Assembly (NCBI GenBank): GCA_019750655.1
Contig: JAIEOG010000172.1
Location: forward strand, 1 to 15,152
Reading direction: 5' to 3'
Source of the DNA: a bacterium
GTDB lineage: Bacteria; Bdellovibrionota; FAC87; UBA2466
Length of the DNA stretch: 15,152 bases
Position 1 is the first letter of the stretch. Each line of letters opens with the position of its first letter. Position numbers and translations under genes: made by a program. The notes below the pieces were generated by a model. That model did not search any database, had not been told where the DNA came from, and saw only the letters and a program-made list of their open reading frames with translations. This document shows positions 6,838-13,970 of this stretch, one piece after another.

Positions 6838-8550
6838 ATGGGGCGAATGCGTCGGACTAGCTTAGGGGTTCTTCTGGTCTGTCTCGCGGGTTGTGGAAGC
6901 ACGCAGGTCCGCACGACACGGGAGTTCCCGGCATACTTTCGTACTGCACCGGCGGGCTACCTTACTTCTGAGCATGTCTACGAGCGCGCACGGCTGGAAC
7001 AAGTCAAAAGCCCGTCCGTATGGGAGCGCAAGCGGCTCCTCGATCTCTATGAGCTTGAGATAAAAAGTCTCTCTCCGTCGAGTGCGCGTTTTCAATCCGT
7101 TGCGCAAGCGATGCAGGCGCTTACGCCGTACACCCAAGACTTGGTCGATCGGCTGGCGTCTGCAAAAGAAGCGGCGCAACGTGGGGTACCCGAGGCGGCT
7201 CCAAAGCCCAGCGTCTTCGTGAATGCGGAATTCAAGAAACTCTATTTCGAGGCCTACCGTCTTTGGAACAAAGACGAAAACGCAGCAGCGCTGGAAAAGG
7301 CCGTCGCTATCCTCGCCAATGAAAAACTGCTGGATAGTTTAGAAGACGCCGAGCGGATCAAGCTTTGGAATCTCACTTTCCGTGTGGCGCTCGATACGCA
7401 AGATCTCGGCAAAGCCTATGACGCTTGGAAGTGGATGCACGAGCAGGAAGACTGCAGCACGCAAGCTTCCGAAGCAGGCTTTTTGCTCGCCATGACTTAC
7501 TTCGGGCTCGGCGACCCGAAGAAAAGCCAGGAGATCTTTCTCGCCCAATGCGACCCGGATGGTTCGGCGGTGAATATGCTCCGGCGCCGTTATTGGACGG
7601 CACGGCTGGTGGAAGCCAATGGCGGCACTGCGCGTGCGGAGTTTGAGGCCATCGCTGCTTCGGGAGTGCCTGGGTATTACTACTTGCTCGCGCACCACCG
7701 CTTGAAGCAGGGCTTGAAATTGGAATCGCCGGCGTTCCGTTACCGTAGTCGGCCGATGCAGGTTTCTTCGCGCGTGGCAGAGAGCTGGGCACTCGCCGAA
7801 GAAAGCCTTGATCATGGGTTGCGGCCCGATGCCGCGACTTACCTCGCGCGGGCAACGGAAGCGCTCTTGCCCGGAGCGGGCAGGGCGGAAGTAGATGCCT
7901 TGCTCTATACCGCGCATCTCTACCAAGCGGCCGGTGTGCAGCTGGAGTCGATGCGCATTTACGCGAAGATTGCCGATATCGCCTTGGAGCCGGGCGATCG
8001 CATCGTGTTTGATTTCCTTCCAGAGATGTTTCCGCTGGCGCATGCGCAAACGCTTTTCCCCGTGGCAGCGCATTGGAAGGTTGATCCCGATTTTGCGTAC
8101 GCGATCTTACGCCAAGAAAGCGCCTTTAACCCAGGGGCAGTTTCCCCGGTGAATGCGCGCGGGTTGATGCAGCTCATGCCTTTGCTCGGGCAGCAGATTG
8201 CGCAGGCTTGGCGCTACCCGCACTACACCAAACGCAGTCTTTTCTTTGCTCGTGAGAATATCCAAATGGGCGTTTACCACCTCGCACAATTGGACAAGCA
8301 GTTCCACCACCCCGCCTTAGTCGCAGCCGCTTACAATGCGGGTAGCAAGCGCGTAGCAGCTTGGTGGAAACGCGCGGCCGGGGCCCCACTGGATGTATTC
8401 ATTGAGCTGATCCCCATTTTAGAAACGCGCAACTATGTCAAACTCGTGCTGCGCAACCAGATGTTCTACAAAGCCGTGCGCTCCGGAGGAATACTCTCAG
8501 AGCTTCCCCTGGGCTTCGAAATGCCCCTCATCGCCCGCAATGGTTTATAG
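6838..8550 (+). CDS. Lytic murein transglycosylase lipoprotein, Slt70-type (GH23)
   Basis: 570 aa from the ATG at 6838 (an in-frame ATG at 6847 is also possible). The signal MRRTSLGVLLVCLAGC ends in a lipobox (LAGC), so it is probably lipid-anchored, unlike soluble E. coli Slt70. Residues about 60-400 are helical, TPR/superhelix-like, matching the ring-forming domain of Slt70. The C-terminal SLT domain begins near 410 with all expected motifs: ILRQESAFNPGAVSPVNARG with catalytic Glu427, GLMQLMP, AAAYNAGSKRVAAWW (near 498) and ETRNYVKLVLRNQMFY. It cleaves the MurNAc-GlcNAc bond of peptidoglycan with formation of 1,6-anhydroMurNAc. Length is somewhat below Slt70 (about 620-645 aa). It appears monocistronic. 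Confidence 0.95.
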   Translation: MGRMRRTSLGVLLVCLAGCGSTQVRTTREFPAYFRTAPAGYLTSEHVYERARLEQVKSPSVWERKRLLDLYELEIKSLSPSSARFQSVAQAMQALTPYTQDLVDRLASAKEAAQRGVPEAAPKPSVFVNAEFKKLYFEAYRLWNKDENAAALEKAVAILANEKLLDSLEDAERIKLWNLTFRVALDTQDLGKAYDAWKWMHEQEDCSTQASEAGFLLAMTYFGLGDPKKSQEIFLAQCDPDGSAVNMLRRRYWTARLVEANGGTARAEFEAIAASGVPGYYYLLAHHRLKQGLKLESPAFRYRSRPMQVSSRVAESWALAEESLDHGLRPDAATYLARATEALLPGAGRAEVDALLYTAHLYQAAGVQLESMRIYAKIADIALEPGDRIVFDFLPEMFPLAHAQTLFPVAAHWKVDPDFAYAILRQESAFNPGAVSPVNARGLMQLMPLLGQQIAQAWRYPHYTKRSLFFARENIQMGVYHLAQLDKQFHHPALVAAAYNAGSKRVAAWWKRAAGAPLDVFIELIPILETRNYVKLVLRNQMFYKAVRSGGILSELPLGFEMPLIARNGL

Positions 8551-8671
8551 CCCCGTTTAACGCGTCTGCCGTCCCTTTAGAGAGCCGCTCGAGCCGCGGG
8601 TGTGTTCTCGGTGAGGACGGATTGCGGCAAAGCTGCCTAGCCTTTTTCGGCGTCGCCTCGCAGGAAACGCC

Positions 8672-8705
8672 CAAACGTTTGACAGGGGGTGCCGAATTCC
8701 CCTGT
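8672..8705. promoter_or_regulatory. Two dyads upstream of the protease promoter, candidate activator sites
   Basis: CAAACGTTTG (8672-8681) is a perfect 10-bp palindrome about 85 nt before the predicted transcription start. It is followed at once by the inverted repeat ACAGGGG (8682-8688) and CCCCTGT (8699-8705). These positions suit an enhancer-binding protein for the sigma-54 promoter at 8735. The second dyad is followed by GTTTTT, so it could alternatively be a weak terminator for the lytic transglycosylase gene. Confidence 0.35.
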
Positions 8706-8734
8706 GTTTTTCATGCGTTCTTCCCGCAGGCCTC

Positions 8735-8751
8735 TTGGCACCACACTTGCT
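8735..8751 (+). promoter_or_regulatory. Sigma-54 (-24/-12) promoter of the subtilisin-family gene
   Basis: TTGGCAC (8735-8741), five bases, then TTGCT (8747-8751). GG and GC are exactly 12 nt apart, and every scored position of TTGGCAC-N5-TTGCW matches. A T-run follows (8751-8756), also common at such promoters. The predicted start of transcription is near 8762, giving a 5' leader of about 47-71 nt depending on which start codon is used. The stretch 8551-8734 holds no convincing ORF, only this site and the dyads just upstream. Confidence 0.8.
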
Positions 8752-8808
8752 TTTTTAGACGAAGACTAGCGGCAGCTATGCCGCACGTTTGTCTCGTGGG
8801 TGTTGGGA

Positions 8809-10170
8809 ATGCGAAAGCGCAGTGAGTGGAAGATGCAGTGGGAGCTTGGTTCGCGGCCGGTATTTTGGCTGCTAGTGGGCGTCTTGGCCTTTGGCACTGC
8901 TGTGCGTGCGGGCAGCCCTAAGGAAGTCGCTCCTATTTCCATGCCTAATATCTCTGGGCGCGCTCAAGCCATCCAAGAATTGCAATACCCGGACTACCCG
9001 AAGGATCTTCAGGCGCGTTTCTTGGGGCAGAACCCTTCGCCGAAAGCCGTGTCGTTGCGCCAAGAGGCCGCGAAAGAATGGGCATTGGCTAGCATTGGTT
9101 TCTTCGACGTCTTTGGTGTGGCAAAGACGGCTCCTAAAGTCGATGTTTGCAGCAAGAACGTTATCGTTGCGATTGTCGATACGGGTATCGACTACACGCA
9201 CCCAGATTTGAAAGACAATCTCTGGGTGAATAAAGGCGAGACGGGCCCTTGGATGCCGACGGCCGAGCAAGCGGCACGCGGAGTGGGTTGGAGCTGCCGC
9301 GATAAGAGCTGCAATGGTTTGGATGACGATAACAACGGCTACGCCGACGATGTCGTCGGTTGGGATTTTGTGCACGACGTTCCCATGCCATTCGATACAC
9401 ACGGCCACGGTTCGCACATCGCGGGTATCATCGGCGGTGCGGCTTCTACGGGCATCGGCACTTCGGGCGTTTGCAATGGCATTTCTTTGATGGCGCTGAA
9501 GTACTACGACAACGGCGGCGCGGGGTATAACAACCTCGCCAACACCGTGCGCGCAATTCAATACGCTGTCGCCAACGGCGCACAGATCATCAACTACAGC
9601 GGTGGCGGAGCGGATCCAGCAGCTACCGAACGCGCGGCTGTTGCCGAAGCACAGCGCAAAGGCGTGCTCTTTGTGGCCGCTGCCGGGAATGATGGCCGCA
9701 GCAACGAGCGCCGTCCTTACTACCCAGCGAGCTACCCCATCGACAATATTATCGGCGTGGCTTCGGTGAATAAGTTTGATCGCCTATTGCCTTCGAGCAA
9801 CTTCGGTAAAACCGTGCACGTCGCGGCTCCGGGCTTGATGATCATGAGCACTTTGCCGGGCGGTAAGTACGGCACGATGTCGGGCACCTCTCAAGCAACA
9901 GCCTTTGTGACGGGTGCGGCCGCTTTGCTCGCGAGCCAGTCGACCATGGGCAAGTTTGATTACACGAAAGTGAAAAACTGGATTTTGGAAGGCGCGCGTC
10001 CGATGAAGCTGAACCAGGGCAAGCAGCTCTTAGCGGCTGGATTGCTCTCGCTTCCCGGCAGCGTCCAAGCGCAGCAGTCGGCCACCAAGGTTATTGCAGC
10101 TAAGACCACACCGGCGCCTGAAATGGCTACTGTAGTCCCCCCGAATAATGTCGGCGTGCGGGCTCGTTAA
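8809..10170 (+). CDS. Secreted subtilisin-family (S8) serine protease
   Basis: 453 aa from the ATG at 8809. An ATG at 8833 (445 aa) is also plausible, with GAGTGG close upstream. The 8809 start supplies the basic n-region (MRKR) of a signal peptide whose core is VFWLLVGVLAFGTAVRA. The catalytic triad is complete: Asp124 in VAIVDTGIDYTHPDL, His200 in HGHGSHIAGIIGG and Ser361 in GTMSGTSQATAF. The oxyanion Asn is in AAAGNDG. A DDDNNGYADDVVGWDF segment before the His is typical of many bacterial S8 enzymes. The pro-region between the signal and the catalytic domain is short (about 70-80 residues), and a Pro/Ala-rich tail of about 45 residues follows the domain. It is expected to hydrolyse proteins in the periplasm or outside the cell. 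A sigma-54 promoter lies upstream, and a small secreted protein follows 69 nt downstream. Confidence 0.95.
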   Translation: MRKRSEWKMQWELGSRPVFWLLVGVLAFGTAVRAGSPKEVAPISMPNISGRAQAIQELQYPDYPKDLQARFLGQNPSPKAVSLRQEAAKEWALASIGFFDVFGVAKTAPKVDVCSKNVIVAIVDTGIDYTHPDLKDNLWVNKGETGPWMPTAEQAARGVGWSCRDKSCNGLDDDNNGYADDVVGWDFVHDVPMPFDTHGHGSHIAGIIGGAASTGIGTSGVCNGISLMALKYYDNGGAGYNNLANTVRAIQYAVANGAQIINYSGGGADPAATERAAVAEAQRKGVLFVAAAGNDGRSNERRPYYPASYPIDNIIGVASVNKFDRLLPSSNFGKTVHVAAPGLMIMSTLPGGKYGTMSGTSQATAFVTGAAALLASQSTMGKFDYTKVKNWILEGARPMKLNQGKQLLAAGLLSLPGSVQAQQSATKVIAAKTTPAPEMATVVPPNNVGVRAR

Positions 10171-10207
10171 CACTTTCTGAAATACCTTTTGCCGGCCCCT
10201 GTTACGG

Positions 10208-10224
10208 CGCTGTACTTCACAGCG
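10208..10224 (+). promoter_or_regulatory. Leader hairpin ahead of the small secreted protein
   Basis: A perfect inverted repeat CGCTGT-ACTTC-ACAGCG ends 2 nt before the ribosome-binding site (AAAGGGG, 10227-10233) of the gene at 10240. There is no T-run, so it is not a terminator. It could protect the distal transcript or affect translation. Confidence 0.35.
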
Positions 10225-10239
10225 GGAAAGGGGTCAGTC

Positions 10240-10626
10240 ATGTACACAAAACTAAGTCTTTTGGTTGGGGCGCTGATGGCGGTGAACGCCAGTGCTCTGC
10301 ATTACTTCAATTGTTCCAGCGCGGATTCTTCCGTTCAAATCGTGGAAAAAGAAATCTGGGGCGCCAATCCGGTAGGTTGTTACTACCAAGGCGAGGGGCT
10401 CGAAGACGGCGAAGTCGTCCTAGACTCTAAGTCGCTGAAAATCGTGGAAGGCCAGCGCGGCCAGCCAGGTGGAAACTGGGAAGCCCAATACACAGTGAAA
10501 GCGAAGGTCACGGCAAAGGACTTAAAGCCTGTATCGGCTTTATTGCTCTGCCAGGAAAAGAGCGATTCTCGCTTAGACTTTGCGGCGCCTCCCGCGCCTC
10601 CCTGCAAAGTGACATTCTCGAAGTAA
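10240..10626 (+). CDS. Small secreted protein with four cysteines, unknown
   Basis: 128 aa from the ATG at 10240, which has AAAGGGG upstream and opens a signal peptide MYTKLSLLVGALMAVNASA with cleavage probably before LHYF. The frame extends upstream to 10189, but that part has no export signal at its start. The mature protein (about 109 aa) looks beta-rich and has four Cys (in FNCSS, VGCYY, LLCQE and PPCKV), which could form two disulfides in the periplasm or outside. No family recognised. It follows the S8 protease by 69 nt, with no obvious promoter between them and a strong terminator after it, so it is probably co-transcribed. Protease inhibitor, propeptide-like chaperone or substrate are possible roles by context only. 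Confidence 0.78.
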   Translation: MYTKLSLLVGALMAVNASALHYFNCSSADSSVQIVEKEIWGANPVGCYYQGEGLEDGEVVLDSKSLKIVEGQRGQPGGNWEAQYTVKAKVTAKDLKPVSALLLCQEKSDSRLDFAAPPAPPCKVTFSK

Positions 10627-10633
10627 TATCAAG

Positions 10634-10665
10634 CCGAGGAGCCCAGTCGGGTTCCTCGGTTTTTT
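10634..10665 (+). terminator. Intrinsic terminator
   Basis: An 11-bp stem CCGAGGAGCCC (10634-10644) with GGGTTCCTCGG (10649-10659), one G-U pair and an AGTC loop, runs directly into six T (10660-10665). It ends the protease and small-secreted-protein transcript, 15 nt before the next start codon. Confidence 0.95.
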
Positions 10666-10680
10666 CTGCTAAACTAGGGC

Positions 10681-10926
10681 ATGGCTAGTTTTGGTTGGAA
10701 AGCGATTCTCGCCTCCCTCGCTATTCATTGGGGGATTTTCGATTATACGGACAGTACCGCTAAGTTCTTGGGCATTACGGCTGCTATCTGGATCGTTCTC
10801 GCACTAGGTGAGCGTTTAGAACTCTTCGAAGGGCGCTTTGCTGGCACGCCTGGTATTTTCCTGCAGTGGTTGTTCTTTGGGCCCTTGCTCATCTTGTGCG
10901 TCGGCTTTTGCTTCTGGCCCTATTAG
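10681..10926 (+). CDS. Small integral membrane protein, unknown
   Basis: 81 aa from the ATG at 10681, with TAGGG at 10675-10679. Hydrophobic segments lie at about residues 5-20, 28-43 (FLGITAAIWIVLALGE) and 57-79 (GIFLQWLFFGPLLILCVGF), separated by a charged loop (GERLELFEGRF). It is too short for a known transporter, and I recognise no family. Its TAG is interleaved with the TAA of the convergent beta-barrel gene in a 4-nt overlap (10923-10926), which supports the frame being real. It starts right after a terminator, so its promoter must lie within or before that hairpin. Confidence 0.65.
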   Translation: MASFGWKAILASLAIHWGIFDYTDSTAKFLGITAAIWIVLALGERLELFEGRFAGTPGIFLQWLFFGPLLILCVGFCFWPY

Positions 10927-12065
10927 AAGCTGTAGTTGAGCGTCCCCGCAACGCGAGGGCCCTGCGGAAAGATCGAAAGCGGCGAACGGCTATCTGCCAC
11001 TGAAGACTCACCGAGCACTGACAGATCCCACCCATCTCCCAGCCCGGCTTGCAACTGCACACGCATCCAGTAATCCATAAAGCGGAAGCTTTGGTAGAGT
11101 TGCGCCTCGGCCTGCAGCTTGTTGTTCACGAAGCTTTTGCGTACCAGAAAGCTTGCCCCGACGTTTTCGGAGTTGGTGTCCACGGGCAAACCATCTCCCT
11201 GGGCTTGCACGCCTAGAGTCAATCCTTCTGCAAACTCCGGGCTCCAATCGGCCCCCACCACCACCGCAAAAGCCGCCTTGCGGTTTCCGCTCGGGAGCGG
11301 GTGGTTTGGGGTCATCAGAAAATCGCCCCGCCAAACCCATTCCTGATTTGCCGACGAGAAACTCGCCCCCACACTGGTCACGGGTTCAAATGCGGCACGC
11401 AGGCCGCCTGCGGCGAAATCAGGTCTTAAAATCGGCATGCGGTTGATGTGGTGGTAAACGAAAACGCTGGCGTTGGCCTGATCGAGATACCCCGTAAACT
11501 TGATGCCGCCTTCCGGTTGGTGCAGCCAAGGATCGGGAGTGTTGGCGATGACGGGAATGCCCCTCACGGTGGTGGGCAAGATCGGGTACTCCGATCGAGG
11601 GTTCAAAACCACTTCGGTTTTGAAGGCGCCAAAGGAATAAAAGAACTGCGCCAGAGGAGCAGGGATGCGGTTGATGCCGTGATCGAGAAAGGGGAAATCG
11701 CGGAAGTTGCGCGTGTTGATAATGTCGATAGGTTGGAAGCCAAAGGTCTCGCCCCAATGGATTTCCTGGAGTCCCACGGAGACGCCCCAATGCTCTCCCC
11801 AGTACTGTGCCTTCGAAGCACGCAGACTGACATCGTATTCCCGTGTGCCGTAGCCACGGTAGCTCCAATTGTACCAACCCCAAATCTGAGCCGTCGTTTC
11901 GATGGGACCGATTTCAGGGCGCACGGTGAGCGTGGCGAGTGCGCGGTTGGTGTCCCAAGTGCCTTTGCGGTAACCGGAGCTCAGAGATAGCTTGGACTCC
12001 ACCGGGATGGCGCCTGAAGCGCCCGCGCTGAGGAGAAGTGCAATCCCTACTGCTCGCAGCTTCAT
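10923..12065 (-). CDS. Outer-membrane beta-barrel protein (DUF1302-like)
   Basis: 380 aa, start ATG at 12065-12063. Signal peptide MKLRAVGIALLLSAGASGA. The mature protein consists of alternating amphipathic strands rich in Trp, Tyr and Gly, and ends in GTLNYSF, with the terminal Phe and preceding aromatic expected of a BAM-recognised barrel. The segment IHWGETFGFQPIDIINTRNF (about residues 101-120) resembles the W-G-x-x-x-x-x-x-P-x-D motif of DUF1302-type barrels, which are often encoded with lipid- or hydrophobe-handling exporters and LolA-like proteins. It is the last gene of the four-gene operon, overlapping the LolA-like gene as ATGA (12062-12065), so the two are probably translationally coupled. 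Role inferred: outer-membrane acceptor or exit channel for the cargo of the ABC system. The barrel call is good; the family name is tentative. Confidence 0.8.
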   Translation of the reverse strand: MKLRAVGIALLLSAGASGAIPVESKLSLSSGYRKGTWDTNRALATLTVRPEIGPIETTAQIWGWYNWSYRGYGTREYDVSLRASKAQYWGEHWGVSVGLQEIHWGETFGFQPIDIINTRNFRDFPFLDHGINRIPAPLAQFFYSFGAFKTEVVLNPRSEYPILPTTVRGIPVIANTPDPWLHQPEGGIKFTGYLDQANASVFVYHHINRMPILRPDFAAGGLRAAFEPVTSVGASFSSANQEWVWRGDFLMTPNHPLPSGNRKAAFAVVVGADWSPEFAEGLTLGVQAQGDGLPVDTNSENVGASFLVRKSFVNNKLQAEAQLYQSFRFMDYWMRVQLQAGLGDGWDLSVLGESSVADSRSPLSIFPQGPRVAGTLNYSF

Positions 12066-12757
12066 CGCGACGAAAACCTTTCGACACTAAAGAGCGAGTC
12101 GGGGAGGTCTTTCACGGTAATGGACTCGATTTCGATCCGGGTAGATTTATCGGTCTGCACGGCGTCCTGAATGGCGATCACCGTAGGGCGTGTTTCACCC
12201 GCAATCGGCTTATAGCTTTCGAATTTAGCGTTTTTTAGAACTTTGTCGGCTTTTGTCAGGTATTCCGCATCGAGTGGGCGGAAGGTCTTTTTTTCCACGC
12301 GGGCGCGGACTTTTTCGTAAGTGAGCCCTTGTTTATTGGCGGTGAGAAACAAGGTCCAGGCTTTGGCGTCTTCCTTCTCAATCTTTGCGTCGTAATCCTG
12401 AGCCCAGCGCATGCGGCTGATATCCCCGTTGGCGGCTTCGCCGGTGAGTTTTTGGCTCAAGCTCACGCGCACGGCGCGTTTGAGATTGGGGATAAATGCC
12501 CACATGTTTTGCTCCACCATCAGCATGTCTCGGCCCAGGTCGCGCGTGGGGGCAATGGTCTTGATAATCGTCTTTTCATTACCCTTGGTGCTGACGTCGA
12601 AGACATGGTCTTGAGAGTCTCCCTGCGAGGTGACCTTCACTTTCATGACGAAGGAAGCATCGGGATTGCGGATCTTGTCCGCCTTGGTGAGAATTTCAGT
12701 GGGCGTGAGTGCCGCCCAAGCCGGCGATAGGAGTAGAGCGAGAATATTAAATAGCAC
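12062..12757 (-). CDS. Periplasmic LolA-like carrier (outer membrane lipoprotein-sorting family)
   Basis: 231 aa, GTG start at 12757-12755, fixed by GGGGAGG six nt upstream (plus-strand 12764-12770). Signal peptide MLFNILALLLSPAWA lacks the usual basic residue. The mature protein has the pattern of the PF17131-type LolA-like family: TPTEILTKADKIRNP at the start, then beta strands with FVMKVKVTSQ, GRDMLMVEQNMWAFIPNLKRAVRV (the family's 'mLm-x-x-x-MW-x-Y-x-P' region), and TRIEIESITVKDLPDSLFSVE near the end. The LolA/LolB fold holds an acyl chain in a half-open barrel. It has no lipobox, so it should be soluble in the periplasm. It overlaps the permease gene by 11 nt and the barrel gene by 4 nt. 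It probably shuttles the ABC cargo between membranes; this is a paralogue-type family and not evidently the housekeeping LolA. Confidence 0.88.
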   Translation of the reverse strand: MLFNILALLLSPAWAALTPTEILTKADKIRNPDASFVMKVKVTSQGDSQDHVFDVSTKGNEKTIIKTIAPTRDLGRDMLMVEQNMWAFIPNLKRAVRVSLSQKLTGEAANGDISRMRWAQDYDAKIEKEDAKAWTLFLTANKQGLTYEKVRARVEKKTFRPLDAEYLTKADKVLKNAKFESYKPIAGETRPTVIAIQDAVQTDKSTRIEIESITVKDLPDSLFSVERFSSR

Positions 12758-13970
12758 GTAGAGCCTCCCCGATAGATAACCGGACCACTTTAACCGCGGC
12801 GATCGCTGTGCCGACCAACGCGCAGGCCGATCCCAAAAAGAATGTTTCTAATGCACTCGAGGGCTGTAACTCCACAAAGACGCGGAAACTGCGCGTGAGC
12901 CCCGGACTGGGTGGCATGACAAACCCATTCGCTAAGACGGTGTTGTTAAAGATCAGAACGAGCGCAAGGCCCAAGAAAGCGCCCGCAAATCCCAGAAGCG
13001 CGCCTTCGGCGAGAAAAAGCGAGAGCACATTCAGCCGGGATTCGCCATTTGCCCGCAGATTTCCCACTTCTTCTTTGCGCTCCAAGACCGACGTTGAGAC
13101 GGTGCTGAAAATCCCCAGAATCACGATGAAGAAAATAATGTACTTGATGATCTGGAACTGAGAGCTCAGCCAGTCGACGGCGTTTTGGTAAAAAACTTTG
13201 TCGAGGACGGCGAAGGGTGTGGCTTCCAATCCTGAACCGGGGCCCGCGATGGCTTTGGAAACGGGATCCCAATCTTCGAGTGTGTTTAAACCGAGGGCGA
13301 TGGACTCAATGCTCTTCGTGTCGAGAAGGGTTTGAGCGACAGAGAGAGGAATGCGGAATCCGGAGTCATCAAACTCTTTGGTGCCCGTTAGGAAAATGCC
13401 AACCACGGTGAGATCGGCGCCATTAATGGAGCCATAGATCGTATTGGCGAGCACCGTCACTGTATCGCCGGGTTTCGCTCCCAGTGAGTGCGCGAGCCCT
13501 TGTCCCAGCAAGATGCCATCGGGTTGGTCGGAGAGTGTGACGCCGTCGGAGATGCGGAGCTTTGTGAAAAACTTTGCTTCTTCTGCGCCATCGATTCCCT
13601 GGCCTCGGCCGCTCAGCGAAATGCCGCCCTTGGTGAGGAGGGCAAAAAAACCGATGCGCGGAAAGACATGCTGCACGCCAGGCAGAGTCTTAAGCTTGTC
13701 CATAATGGGCGTCGGATCCTGGATCCAATGCTCCCAAGGTTTTTCAAAGACCTGTTCGCGGTAGCCGGCGGTATTGAGCTCGCCGTGGCCAAAACGGGAA
13801 TGGATAGTGCCTTCCCGGTATTGGTTCAAAATGCCGGTGTTAAAACCATCAAAAAGAAACAACGACCCCGCTCCGGCAGCGACGGTGAGCACCACAAGCA
13901 GGGAACGGCGTGGGTTACGGAAAACATTGCGGGCAGCGAGGTGGAAGAGGGCGGCTAAATCGCGCACCAC
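12747..13970 (-). CDS. ABC transporter permease, FtsX/LolC-E/MacB type
   Basis: 407 aa, GTG start at 13970-13968, with GGAGG just upstream inside the ATPase gene. Topology is that of type VII ABC permeases: TM1 near 20-40 after the amphipathic ARNVFRNPRRS, a large periplasmic domain (about 45-270, MacB-PCD-like), then three C-terminal TM segments: IIKYIIFFIVILGIFS, the LNVLSLFLAEGALLGFAGAF helix, and FFLGSACALVGTAIAA. The cytoplasmic loop LERKEEVGNLRANGES matches the conserved coupling-helix motif (ER-x-x-E-[IV]-G-x-L-R-A-x-G). Such permeases extract lipoproteins or drive periplasmic work rather than moving solutes through a pore. Only one permease gene is present, so a homodimer (LolF-like arrangement) is expected. 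It overlaps the ATPase gene by 16 nt. Confidence 0.92.
   Translation of the reverse strand: MVRDLAALFHLAARNVFRNPRRSLLVVLTVAAGAGSLFLFDGFNTGILNQYREGTIHSRFGHGELNTAGYREQVFEKPWEHWIQDPTPIMDKLKTLPGVQHVFPRIGFFALLTKGGISLSGRGQGIDGAEEAKFFTKLRISDGVTLSDQPDGILLGQGLAHSLGAKPGDTVTVLANTIYGSINGADLTVVGIFLTGTKEFDDSGFRIPLSVAQTLLDTKSIESIALGLNTLEDWDPVSKAIAGPGSGLEATPFAVLDKVFYQNAVDWLSSQFQIIKYIIFFIVILGIFSTVSTSVLERKEEVGNLRANGESRLNVLSLFLAEGALLGFAGAFLGLALVLIFNNTVLANGFVMPPSPGLTRSFRVFVELQPSSALETFFLGSACALVGTAIAAVKVVRLSIGEALRAI

Noticed and set aside
7339..8073. 244-codon minus-strand ORF inside the lytic transglycosylase gene
   Set aside because: Arg/His-rich antisense shadow of a well-supported gene; no motifs.
8679..8707. 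TTGACA as a sigma-70 -35 box for the protease gene
   Set aside because: The hexamer 17 nt downstream (CTGTGT) is a poor -10, and shifting by one or two bases does not help. The sigma-54 site at 8735 fits far better.
8872..9561. 229-codon minus-strand ORF inside the protease gene
   Set aside because: Antisense shadow in a GC-rich gene; the catalytic triad is on the other strand.
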